Source of the DNA: Runella zeae DSM 19591
GTDB lineage: Bacteria > Bacteroidota > Bacteroidia > Cytophagales > Spirosomataceae
Length of the DNA: 64,000 bases
Assembly: GCF_000423565.1 (NCBI RefSeq)
Contig: NZ_KE384036.1
Span: 124,001-188,000, forward strand
Reading direction: 5' to 3'
Position 1 is the stretch's first letter. Every line of letters starts with the position of its first letter. The position numbers were made by a program, and so were the translations under genes. Below are positions 18,031 to 26,800 of the stretch, one piece after another. The notes below the pieces were generated by a model. That model saw nothing but the letters and a program-made list of their open reading frames with translations, was not told the DNA's origin and did not search any database.

Positions 18031-18885
18031 TTATCGAATCATTTTTTCGATAGGTATGATTAAAATCCCTTCTGCGCCTGCTTCACGAATTTTTTCAATA
18101 TTTGACCAAAAATCGTTTTCGTTAATTACAGAATGCAGCGACACCCAGCCTTCAGTCACCAAAGGCAACACCGTTGGAGCTTTCATGCCCGGAATGTATT
18201 GCATGATTTCGTTGACTGAAGCCGCCGGACAATTCAATAAAATATATTTGTGATTTTGAGCCGCTTGCACTGCCTTGATTCTAAACATGATTTTATCAAG
18301 TAAAAGGGCTTTTTCTTCGCTCAAATTAGGCGCGGCTATCAAGATAGCTTCCGAACGATAAATGACTTCTACTTCTTTGAGTCCATTGCTAAGCAAAGTA
18401 CTTCCCGAACTCACAATATCACACACAGCATCAGCCAATCCGATACTAGGAGCGATTTCGACCGAGCCGCTGATTTCGTGAATATCAGCTTCTACCCCAT
18501 TTTCTTTTAAGTAATTTCCCAAAATCCGAGGGTACGAAGTAGCAATACCCCTTCCTTGTAAATCTTGAACGCCATTCCACTGCGTACCTCTTGGAATCGC
18601 CAACGAAAGACGGCATTTAGAAAAGCCTAATTTATGTACTACGGTTACTTCGCGACCTGTTTCGGTATATACATTTTCACCCACAATTCCCAAATCTGCG
18701 ACCCCATCCTCGACATAGCCCGGGATGTCGTCGTCGCGTAAAAACAAAAATTCAGCAGGGAAGTTAGCCGAAATAGATTTCAGTTTACCCGATGAGCTAC
18801 TATCAAACTGAATCCCACACTCTTTGAATAATTTAATAGAATCGTCGCTGAGGCGTCCCGATTTTTGAATGGCAATACGTAACAT
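18031..18885 (-). CDS. hisG: ATP phosphoribosyltransferase, long form
   Basis: 284 residues, the first committed enzyme of histidine synthesis (ATP + PRPP to phosphoribosyl-ATP). N-terminal MLRIAIQKSGRLSDDSIKLF and the central EISGSVEIAPSIGLADAVCDIVSSGSTLLSNGL (PRPP-binding region) are typical. The C-terminal 75 residues (RIKAVQAAQNHKYILLNCP ... MPGMKAPTVLPLVTEGWVSLHSV-like) form the regulatory PII-like domain of the long form, which gives His feedback inhibition and does not need HisZ. Preceded by a His-rich leader peptide and a consensus promoter. Confidence 0.95.
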   Translation of the reverse strand: MLRIAIQKSGRLSDDSIKLFKECGIQFDSSSSGKLKSISANFPAEFLFLRDDDIPGYVEDGVADLGIVGENVYTETGREVTVVHKLGFSKCRLSLAIPRGTQWNGVQDLQGRGIATSYPRILGNYLKENGVEADIHEISGSVEIAPSIGLADAVCDIVSSGSTLLSNGLKEVEVIYRSEAILIAAPNLSEEKALLLDKIMFRIKAVQAAQNHKYILLNCPAASVNEIMQYIPGMKAPTVLPLVTEGWVSLHSVINENDFWSNIEKIREAGAEGILIIPIEKMIR

Positions 18886-18996
18886 GAATGATTGGTAGTT
18901 AGGTGTTTACAACCATGCGACAAGCACAGCGAAACATTTGAAAATCTAATAAAATTGGAGGGGACGAATGACTCGTATCCTGAAGCCATACGTTAT

Positions 18997-19021
18997 AAAA
19001 AGTTTCTACGCTCGCCCGTAG
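18997..19021 (-). terminator. possible attenuator hairpin of the his leader
   Basis: On the minus strand CTACG (19021-19017) can pair with CGTAG (19010-19006), followed by AAACTTTTT. An alternative 7-bp pairing of the second arm (19012-19006) with CTACGCT at 19054-19048, upstream of the His codons, excludes this stem. Two mutually exclusive stems around His codons suggest attenuation, but the stem is short and the exact mechanism is not resolved by eye. Confidence 0.45.
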
Positions 19022-19068
19022 GCGTGGTGGTGATGATGTCGAAAAAAAGCGTAGTTGGGTGTTTTCAC
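19006..19068 (-). CDS. hisL: histidine operon leader peptide
   Basis: A 20-codon minus-strand ORF starting at GTG (19068-19066) and ending at TAG (19008-19006). It reads MKTPNYAFFR, then five consecutive His codons (CAT CAT CAC CAC CAC, plus-strand 19024-19038), then AYGRA. It begins about 20 nt after the predicted transcription start and lies 120 nt before hisG. Ribosome stalling at His codons is the classic sensor of charged tRNA-His in his operon attenuation. The ORF and His run are seen directly; the regulatory role follows from position and precedent in other bacteria. Confidence 0.85.
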   Translation of the reverse strand: MKTPNYAFFRHHHHHAYGRA

Positions 19069-19092
19069 GAAGAATTGTACAAATTGATGCTG

Positions 19093-19123
19093 CAAATGTA
19101 GCGTAGTCTATGAGGATTGTCAA
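19093..19123 (-). promoter_or_regulatory. hisGDC promoter (Bacteroidota type)
   Basis: On the minus strand: TTG (19123-19121), 20-bp spacer, TACATTTG (19100-19093). This fits TTG-N19-21-TAnnTTTG exactly. Transcription would begin near 19088, just before the leader peptide. Confidence 0.8.
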
Positions 19124-19147
19124 GGATTTGTACAAAAAAAGAGGATT

Positions 19148-20143
19148 TTAGGCCAAAACAACACCCAAATTATGTTTTTGGGCTTTTTTAATCAAAAAAC
19201 TAGCCACTGCTAAATCTTGCACGGCGTTTCCGACCGACTTAAAAACCGTGATTTCATCCGAACTACGACGGAATATTTGCGTCTGCCTCAGGATTTCCCC
19301 TAGTTCGGTTAGCTTGAGAGTATTAGGGTCTAACACCCCTTCTTTCACCGCCAACACAATATCACCTGCCTCAGCCAAAGCCGCCGAACGCTGCTCTACC
19401 ACTATTTGGGCTTTTTGCATAGTAGCAGCCGGAATCTCTCGGGCATCAGGTCGATAAGCACCCACGGCATTGACATGAACGCCCCTTTTCAAGTGTTTGT
19501 GTTCAAATACCGGTACATTTGAAGTAGTAGCCGTGCAAACAATGTCGGCCTCCGACAATGGGGAAGCTTGTTGCGCCGCTTGCGTCGGAAGCCCCAATCG
19601 GGTCTGTATTTCTTCACAAAAAGCTTCTGTCTTCATAACATCTCGTCCAAAAACAAGTATTTTTTCTAATGACCTTACGGCAGCCACGCCTTCGATTTGC
19701 GTACGTGCTTGGGCGCCTGTTCCAAAAATTGCCAACACTTTGGCATCTTTTCTAGCCAATACGTCCGTCGCTAATCCTGCGGCGGCACCCGTTCGCAGCG
19801 CCGTTAAGTACTCCGCATCCAAAAGCGCAAGAGGCTGCCCATTGACACCATCCATGACCAGCATCATGCCATGTATCAATGGTAAATGTTGGGCTGGATT
19901 TTCCCGAAAAATTGTAACAACTTTGACGCCTAATGCTTCTGATGAAGGCAAATACACGGGCATAAAAAGGGTTTGGGCATTTTGCTCAGGTTGAGGGAGA
20001 TTTACCCTCAAAGGCACTACAGCTTCTCCATTTGAAAGACTTTGGAAAGCTTCTTTCATCACGTCAATAGCCTCCGCCATTGAAACAGCCTCAGTCACCA
20101 CTTGGCGCGAAAGAAAACGAAAAGTTGAATGCTCTTCCATCAT
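19148..20143 (-). CDS. Delta1-pyrroline-2-carboxylate reductase (ornithine cyclodeaminase family)
   Basis: A 331-residue member of the ornithine cyclodeaminase/mu-crystallin family: the NAD(P)-binding motif is LAIFGTGAQARTQIEGV, preceded by ALLDAEYLTALRTGAAAGLA, with VNAVGAYRPDAREIP and FKSVGNAVQDLAVA near the end. In this family the substrate varies (ornithine, alanine, cyclic imines). Because it lies 14 bp downstream of a trans-3-hydroxyproline dehydratase gene on the same strand, the likely reaction is reduction of Delta1-pyrroline-2-carboxylate to L-proline. Substrate is inferred from context. Confidence 0.88.
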   Translation of the reverse strand: MMEEHSTFRFLSRQVVTEAVSMAEAIDVMKEAFQSLSNGEAVVPLRVNLPQPEQNAQTLFMPVYLPSSEALGVKVVTIFRENPAQHLPLIHGMMLVMDGVNGQPLALLDAEYLTALRTGAAAGLATDVLARKDAKVLAIFGTGAQARTQIEGVAAVRSLEKILVFGRDVMKTEAFCEEIQTRLGLPTQAAQQASPLSEADIVCTATTSNVPVFEHKHLKRGVHVNAVGAYRPDAREIPAATMQKAQIVVEQRSAALAEAGDIVLAVKEGVLDPNTLKLTELGEILRQTQIFRRSSDEITVFKSVGNAVQDLAVASFLIKKAQKHNLGVVLA

Positions 20144-20157
20144 TAAGTTTCTATGAT

Positions 20158-21213
20158 TTACCTTAAAAAGAAACCTTGTCCCAAAGGGTCGTTGGGGTCA
20201 ATCAAAAATGTATTTTTTCCACAAATATGTGCTTTACCTTCTACTTCTGGGATGACTGCCCTGTGAGGTCCAAAAGCAGTGTCTTGTTTTACTTTTGCCA
20301 CAAACTGACTTCCCACAATGCTCTCAATCACCATCGGCTGCCCTATTGACAGTCGACCTTGGGCATAGTGCAACGCCACCCGCCCACTTACGCCCGTACC
20401 CGTGGGGCTGCGGTCCACTTCACCATCGGCAAAAATACATACATTGCGGCTGTCAGTTCTTTCAGAATGCCCCTTGCCATAAAAGATGGTACCGTACAAA
20501 AAACTCAAATCCTCCTCAAAGGGATGTTTGATTTCGAGCTTATCCATCACGGCCTTTTTGAGGGCCATGCCCTTTTCAATCAAAAGTCGATAATTGCTTT
20601 CGGCCATGCCTAGCCCTATCTTATCGGCATCTACGTAGGCATAAAAAGCCCCACCATATACTATATCAAGCAGCACCTCTCCTAGCCCTTCTACACTTAC
20701 TACTTGGTCGCGGTATAAGACAAAAGATGGTACATTTTCAAAACTTACCGAACTCACTCGCCCCTGATTGACACGGGCATAGGAAGTAATCAACCCCGCA
20801 GGAGCTTCTATTGTCAGCTTTGTAACAGGCTCTTGAAGGGGCACTAGCCCTAACTCTACGGCGACTTTTGTAATAGCGATGATACCATGCCCACACATAG
20901 AGCTGTAGCCTTCATTGTGCAAAAAAATCACTCCAAAGTCCGCATTTTCGCTAGTAGGCTCAGTCACAATGCAGCCATACATATCAGCATGACCGCGTGG
21001 TTCCCACATGAGGGTTTTTCGCAAATAGTCAAGGTTTTGTTTTAAATACCGCCTTTTTTCTAAAATGGTATTTCCTTCCAATAGCGGTAACCCCGACGTA
21101 ATAATCCGCAGCGGTTCGCCTCCGGTATGCGCATCGATAGTTGTAATTTGTAACCATTCTTTTGGGGGATTCCAGTCATTTAACGCCGCAAGACGTTGGT
21201 CAAAAGGGGACAT
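20158..21213 (-). CDS. trans-3-hydroxy-L-proline dehydratase (proline racemase family)
   Basis: A 351-residue proline racemase-fold protein. The first catalytic Cys is present in SSMCGHGIIAI, but the second position, Cys in racemases and 4-hydroxyproline epimerases, is Thr here (DRSPTGTGVSGRVA). The Cys/Thr pair is characteristic of trans-3-hydroxy-L-proline dehydratases, which make Delta1-pyrroline-2-carboxylate. Start MSPFDQRLAALNDWNPPKEW gives TTIDAHTGGEPLRI at the expected place. Same strand as and 14 bp before the predicted reductase, so the two genes make a two-step route from 3-hydroxyproline to proline. Confidence 0.9.
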   Translation of the reverse strand: MSPFDQRLAALNDWNPPKEWLQITTIDAHTGGEPLRIITSGLPLLEGNTILEKRRYLKQNLDYLRKTLMWEPRGHADMYGCIVTEPTSENADFGVIFLHNEGYSSMCGHGIIAITKVAVELGLVPLQEPVTKLTIEAPAGLITSYARVNQGRVSSVSFENVPSFVLYRDQVVSVEGLGEVLLDIVYGGAFYAYVDADKIGLGMAESNYRLLIEKGMALKKAVMDKLEIKHPFEEDLSFLYGTIFYGKGHSERTDSRNVCIFADGEVDRSPTGTGVSGRVALHYAQGRLSIGQPMVIESIVGSQFVAKVKQDTAFGPHRAVIPEVEGKAHICGKNTFLIDPNDPLGQGFFLR

Positions 21214-21285
21214 AAAGCGCTTAAATATTTTTGAAAGTGCGGTTAAAATACTAGATTTCGGACACTTTTCTAAAAAACGTGCAAA

Positions 21286-21744
21286 ATGAAAATAGTTTTA
21301 ATACAGTTTGTCTTTATCGCTGCGCTTTTGGTAAGTTTTGAGGGTACCGCCCAGTATGGATATGGGGGTTATGGTGGAGGATATGGCCGTGGCTATTCAT
21401 CTAGGAGTCAATTCCCAGATACCCCCCGCAAACCTCTCACTCCCGACAAGATTGCCGAGGAACAAACTAAGTGGATGGATAAAAAGCTAAAGCTTACCGA
21501 CGAACAATCGCTCTCGGTCGAAACCGCCAACTTAGATTATGCCTTGCGTCTGAGCGATTATCAGGAGGCGTTTATGAAATCACACGCTACTACCAGACCT
21601 TCTCCCCAAGAAATCCAACAAGTAAGAACTACCGTTGAAAAGTGGCAGGCGGAAAGAGAAACCAAGTTTCAATCAATTTTGACGCCTGAACAGTGGGAAA
21701 TATACCAGAAGAAAAAGAAAAGTATGCCACATACTTCAGGATAA
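21286..21744 (+). CDS. secreted Gly/Tyr-rich protein with Spy/CpxP-like helical region
   Basis: 152 residues: signal peptide (MKIVLIQFVFIAALLVSFEGTAQ), a Gly/Tyr/Arg stretch (YGYGGYGGGYGRGYSSRS), then a helical part with KLKLTDEQ and ILTPEQWEIYQKKKK. The LTxEQ/LTPEQxxxY pairing recalls periplasmic Spy/CpxP-like proteins of Bacteroidota (KLxLTDEQxxKV ... LTPEQ). Likely periplasmic. A TATTTTTG at 21226-21233 may be its -7 element. Function not established. Confidence 0.72.
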   Translation: MKIVLIQFVFIAALLVSFEGTAQYGYGGYGGGYGRGYSSRSQFPDTPRKPLTPDKIAEEQTKWMDKKLKLTDEQSLSVETANLDYALRLSDYQEAFMKSHATTRPSPQEIQQVRTTVEKWQAERETKFQSILTPEQWEIYQKKKKSMPHTSG

Positions 21745-21750
21745 TCTCCT

Positions 21751-22348
21751 AACGCAGGGGGCGACTTCTATAACGCAGGGGGCGTTTTGAACGCCCCCTG
21801 CGTTTACCCAAAAAAGACGATTGGCAGAATAAAAATTTGAATTTTGGATGCAGAATGTGAGCCGTATTTATTGAACCAGAGACCAAACTTGTCGCCTATT
21901 GTCCGACTAATTAATCCTTCTTTCTATAACGCAGGGGGCGTTCAAAACGCCCCCTGCGTTTCGGCATTTATCCAAAAACAGAACGCTTGACCCAGATGAT
22001 TGGTAGAATAAAAATTTGAATTTTGGATGCAGAATGTTAACAATATTTATTGAACCAGAGACCAAACTTGTGGCTTATTGCCCTACCAATTAATCCTTCT
22101 GACCGTGAACTTCTATAACGCAGGGAGCGTTCAAAACGCTCCCTGCGTTTCGGCGTATTTTGAAATTGTGAGCCATAATATAGAGCTTGACCCAGACGAT
22201 TGGCAGAATCAATATTTGAAACATTTGAATTTTGGATATAGAATGTTAGCTGTATTTATTGAACCAGAGACCAAACTTGTCGCCTATTGTCCGACCAATT
22301 AATCCTTCTTTCTATAACGCAGGGAGCGTTTTGAACGCTCCCTGCGTT
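21751..22348. repeat. tandem array of perfect hairpins with decayed gene-end copies
   Basis: Four perfect 33-nt hairpins (15-bp arms, 3-nt loop) at 21772-21804, 21928-21960, 22117-22149 and 22316-22348, plus a half copy at 21751-21763. Hairpins 1 and 2 share arms AACGCAGGGGGCGTT/AACGCCCCCTGCGTT but have loops TTG and CAA; hairpins 3 and 4 share AACGCAGGGAGCGTT/AACGCTCCCTGCGTT with loops CAA and TTG. Between them lie three related segments (about 21816-21915, 21997-22092, 22194-22302) that encode the same peptide end, FIEPETKLVAYCPTN then stop. All are non-coding now except possibly the last. They may also act as terminators. Confidence 0.9.
22144..22302 (+). pseudogene. C-terminal gene fragment, best-preserved copy of three
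   Basis: In frame it reads SAYFEIVSHNIELDPDDWQ, NQYLKHLNFGYRMLAV, FIEPETKLVAYCPTN, stop. Two other copies, at about 21816-21915 and 21997-22092, have the same end but carry internal stops (TGA after GCRM in the first, TAG after DDW in the second). The protein-like conservation of the ending suggests the remains of a real gene, cut off at its 5' side by the hairpin. I do not recognise the family. Confidence 0.6.
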
Positions 22349-22355
22349 TCGGCAT

Positions 22356-23624
22356 TTATCCAAAACGAAAAGGATTAAAATCCTGAATGTCCATGCTAGT
22401 TTTGCCTCCTAAGATTAGCTCTGCGACAAGTTTTCCCGTAGCAGGCCCTAGACTTACACCCATCATCCCATGACCAGTAGCTAAGGTCACATTTCCAAAA
22501 CTTTTTACCCTTCCGATGTAAGGCAGGCCGTCGGGCGAACAAGGCCGCAAACCACGCCACACTTTTTCTTTTTCTGGCAATGCCACCTCCATATCGGGAT
22601 AGTAGCGGTTGATTCCCTGCACAATACCCCTCACTCGGTTCATGTTTACGGTCATGTCAGTACCTGCTACTTCGAGCGTACCGGCAAAACGCAAATCTGC
22701 TCCCATCGGCGTAGCCGTGGCTCGGGCTTCGAGCATGATAGCAGGTATTTGGATATTTTGAGCTATGTTTTTTACCATAAAACTATAACCCTTTCCCCCT
22801 TGAAGTGGCAAGGATATGCCCAATTTTTCGGTCAAAATGGGCGACCACGCTCCCGCCGCAATCACCAATTCGGCCGTTTCTGTTTTAAAGATACTACGCT
22901 CTCCGTTCGTGTTTTTAGTTTGCACCGCCATGATTTTATTGCCTTGTTTTTCAAAAGCAATCACTTCCTGATTTTCGTGAATCCACACACCTCGTTTTTT
23001 CAAATGACTTACTAGGTTTTTGATGAGCAAATTGGGCGTGATATGCGCATCACCAGGATAATACACCGCCCCTCTCACATCTACTCTTACATGGGGTTCC
23101 AGGTCTTGTACTTGCTGCGCCGTGAGTATATCTGCCACAATCCCCGCACCATTGGCAAGGTGCGCTTCTTCGGCCATTTCATGCTCGGTATCGGCATTTT
23201 TATAAAGCATCAGTAGCCCGCGCTCATGCCAACCAAAATCTATTTCTTGCGAGGCCGCTAAGTCTTGAAATAGTTTTTTGCTCAACAAACTAATGTCTCT
23301 CAACACTGGAATGGAGCGCTGTACGTGTTCTTGAGTGGAGTGTTTCCAGAAAAGCATTCCCCAACGCATCAAATCCCAACTCAACCTTGGTTTGACGTAA
23401 AAAGGGCTGGTCGATTTGAGCATCCATTGTAAGCCTTTTGCTATCATACCGGGCTGGGCCAAAGGTACAATATGGCTCGGCACAATCATCCCTGCATTGC
23501 CAAATGAGCAGCCGTCTTCAAAAGTACCTTGTTCGATAATAGTCACTTGGCAGCCCGCTTTTTGAAGATAATAGGCCGAAAACAAACCGCTTACGCCTCC
23601 GCCGATGATTGTGATTGAAGTCAT
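22356..23624 (-). CDS. FAD-dependent D-amino acid dehydrogenase-like oxidoreductase
   Basis: A 422-residue DadA-family flavoprotein. N-terminal FAD motif IIGGGVSGLFSAYYLQKAG; substrate-domain marks SFGNAGMIVPSHIVPLAQPG and C-terminal WRGLRPCSPDGLPYIGRV and TGHGMMGVSLGPATGKLVAEL. The enzyme would oxidise a D-amino acid, possibly cis-4-hydroxy-D-proline, passing electrons to quinone at the inner membrane. The nearby 3-hydroxyproline genes support a hydroxyproline role, but the genes are separated by the hairpin array and one plus-strand gene. CAAAGTTA at 23650-23657 reads TAACTTTG on the minus strand, a candidate -7 element. Confidence 0.85.
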   Translation of the reverse strand: MTSITIIGGGVSGLFSAYYLQKAGCQVTIIEQGTFEDGCSFGNAGMIVPSHIVPLAQPGMIAKGLQWMLKSTSPFYVKPRLSWDLMRWGMLFWKHSTQEHVQRSIPVLRDISLLSKKLFQDLAASQEIDFGWHERGLLMLYKNADTEHEMAEEAHLANGAGIVADILTAQQVQDLEPHVRVDVRGAVYYPGDAHITPNLLIKNLVSHLKKRGVWIHENQEVIAFEKQGNKIMAVQTKNTNGERSIFKTETAELVIAAGAWSPILTEKLGISLPLQGGKGYSFMVKNIAQNIQIPAIMLEARATATPMGADLRFAGTLEVAGTDMTVNMNRVRGIVQGINRYYPDMEVALPEKEKVWRGLRPCSPDGLPYIGRVKSFGNVTLATGHGMMGVSLGPATGKLVAELILGGKTSMDIQDFNPFRFG

Positions 23625-23754
23625 AGTTTTTGATGCTAAATTAAGGACTCAAAGTTACGACGCGCCTTGTATGTTTTGATAACTCGAAGTTGACGACTTT
23701 TGATGAAATTTTAACCCATACTCTTTACAGCCAAAAGCCAAGATTAACCCTTGC

Positions 23755-23784
23755 TTGATTTATTGATTTTTGATTGTATTTTTG
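23755..23784 (+). promoter_or_regulatory. promoter of the propeller sensor kinase gene
   Basis: TTG (23755-23757), 19-bp spacer, TATTTTTG (23777-23784), a full match to TTG-N19-21-TAnnTTTG, 33 bp before the ATG at 23818. Confidence 0.7.
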
Positions 23785-23817
23785 TACACTTCTTTTTTCT
23801 AACAGGCCAGTCATGAA

Positions 23818-26800
23818 ATGCTAATTAATCATTGGTTTCCCAAAGGGCTATTTGTGTGCATTTGGCTCCTTGGCATCTTACAGGCAGCCGTAGCGCAGGT
23901 ATATCATTTCCAGCACTACGATATTTTTTCGGGGTTGGGACAATCGCAGGTCTCCGACATCGAACAAGATCGCTTTGGCTATATTTGGCTTTCGACGCGC
24001 GGTGGAGGGATTTCTCGCTTTGATGGCCTGCATTTTACGACCTATCGCAAAGAAGACAACCTGCCTGCCAACAACATTGTATCGCTCGAAATTTCACCTA
24101 AAGGCTCAATGTATGTCGGGACCTCCTTGGGGCTTTCGATTTATGACGGAAAAAAAACGCTCCCCGTCAAGTCACCCACTCAAGAATCATACACGGTAGC
24201 CTCCGTAATAGGCGACAAAAGAGGCAACATCTACGCTATCTGTAATGCAAGTAGATTGGGGAAGTTGGTCAAAGACAGCCTTATTTTTCTAAAAAAACAA
24301 GGCTCTGAACGTCCCTCTTTCTACAGCGATATGACGCTTAATCCTCTGCAACAACTCATGGTAGCTACCTATAGCGGTGAGATATTTGAAGTGACTTCTA
24401 CCCACCTCCAACACCGCTATACTACCCCTGACGGATTGGTGCTAAGATGTATTTTATTTGACTCCAAAGACAGCCTTTGGCTTGGTACAGAACAGGGAAT
24501 ATTTAGAACTTCGGCCAAAAACAAAAACATACAAAAGTCTGACTTAAAACTCATTAGCAAAGAGTTGGCCTATGAAATGATAGAAGCTTCTGACGGGAGT
24601 GTCTGGGTAGGTTTGAGCGTAGGAGCTATGAAATATAATCAGGGAAAAGTGCTCCAATTTGGTAGCAACAATGGTTTCACCAATTTTATGGTCAAAGGGC
24701 TACTAGAAGACCGTGAAGGCAATATCTGGTTTACGACCGATGGCGATGGCGTTTATAAATTTACCAACCCTTCTTTCACAAGTTTAAACGAATCTTCTGG
24801 CCTAAGTGCGAATACCATTTCTTCCTTTGTCATGACGCCTTCGGGGGTTTTATGGGTAAGTTATTTTGGTAAAGGACTGGATATTTGGAATCCACAAACC
24901 CAAAAAAGACTTCCTGTGCCTAAAGCACTCCAAAATAAACGCATCAATTGTTTAGCCACTGACAATGAAGGTAATGTATGGATTGGATTAGCAGGACCGG
25001 GAGTCTATAAAGTCTCTAAAAATCAGACAGAATACATTCCTTTAGATTCTTATATTACCTCTCATGGTATCATTCTTTTTATGGAAGCTGGCCAAGGAAA
25101 AGAGATGTGGATTAGTACTTCTAATGGGGTACTGGTACATGATGGCTCTCAACTTCGACATTATTCTTATCGGGATGGACTCAAAGGAGTATTTGTACGC
25201 CGCACCCTACAACTCCCTTCTGGTGAGACACTTATATCGGGAGCAAGGGGATTGAATGTGATTAAAGACAGAACCTTGACTGAGTTTCTTTATGATAAAG
25301 ACCTTGCTTCTTTTCCAGCACTTAGCATGGCACAGCGGCCTGATGGACTTCTAGCACTTGGAAGTTTTGAGGATGGTGTAGCGGTATTGGATTTAAAAAC
25401 AGGCAAGAAAAAATATTTTACCGTCAAAAATGGCCTTTGTTCTAATCTCATTTACAATACTATTTTTGACAAAGAAGGACGCCTCTGGATTGGCACAGAA
25501 AGAGGCATAGACCAACTTGATATTACCAAAGACCTAAAAATAAACAACTTACGGCATTTTAACGAAACCGATGGCTTCATTGCCCGCGAAACCAACGCCA
25601 ATACCGCTATGCTTTCTCCAGAAGGAGATTTATGGATTGGCACCATCAAAGGCTTGTTTCACTATCAACCCAACAAAGCTAAAAATACATTAAAGGCACT
25701 CAAAGTTCACTTTACTGACGTACGAATTCCATTTGATACCACCAACCTAGCTCAGTACGGCGAAAGCGAAAATAGTTGGTACAATGTGCCGGTAAGTTTG
25801 GAACTCCCATACACCAAAAATCAACTCAAAATCAGCTACATAGCTATCAACCATAGCCGCCCTGACCATATTCGTTATCAGTATCAGTTGGAAGGAGCCG
25901 ACACCGATTGGCTAGGCCCAACCGAACAAACCGCCGTGGTATATTCTCACCTTATTCCTGGCAAGTACAGGTTTAAAGTAAGGGCTTCTTTGGGAGACAA
26001 TCAATGGGGCGAAATATCCGCTTATGAATTTGAAATCATCCCGCCTTTTTACCAACGTTGGTGGTTTATTTTAATCATTGTAGTAGCAATGGTCTCCCTG
26101 GCAATCCTCTCGCAAAAGCTTTATATTCAGTATCGTACGCGTAGAGTATTGGCTTATGAAAAACTAAAACAAGAAGCGGAAGCCGCGATTAGGGTACAAA
26201 TAGCCCAAGATTTTCATGACGAACTCGGTAATCGATTGGCCGCTATTAGAATGCAATCCAATGTGCTTAAATTTCGGTTTAACGGCCACGAAAGCGAAGA
26301 AAAAAGAATTGTAGGTGAAATCGAAAAAAATGTAGTAAGGCTCTTCAGAGATACCAAAGATTTTATTTGGTCTATCGACCCCGAAAGCAATCAGATTACC
26401 GAATTAGCCCTCTATATCAAAGACTTAGGCGAAAATTTATTACAAGATACTCCCATTAGATTTCATGCCAATACTCATTTCCCCCCCGATGCTACAGACT
26501 TGGTTTTGCCGCCCGGTTGGAGTATCCAAGTGATCATGATTTTCAAGGAAGCACTCACCAACTGTGTCAAACACGCCCAATGTAAAAATATCTACTTTAC
26601 AGCAACGATTGAGCAGCAATTGTTGACCTTTGAATTGATAGACGATGGCATAGGCATTAAGTTTCCGACCGAAGGCTATCATAAAGGACTAGTCAATATG
26701 CGTCAAAGAGCCGAAAAAATACATTGCCATTTGACCATAAAACCCGAAAATTTGAAAGGAACAATCGTACAACTAAAAGGAAAAATACCCACCAAAACAG

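Noticed and set aside
18899-19135. 78-codon minus-strand ORF covering the his leader region
   Set aside because: It reads the same bases in another frame (Ser-Thr-Pro run), has no family resemblance, and would begin at or before the promoter; the 20-codon His frame explains the region better.
22078-22302. Intact 74-codon gene
   Set aside because: The first part is read through a hairpin shared with the repeat array; only the end is conserved among the copies, so it is treated as a remnant.
21751-22348. Possible CRISPR array
   Set aside because: Only four units with irregular spacing (156, 189, 199 bp), the material between them is itself homologous, and no cas genes are present.
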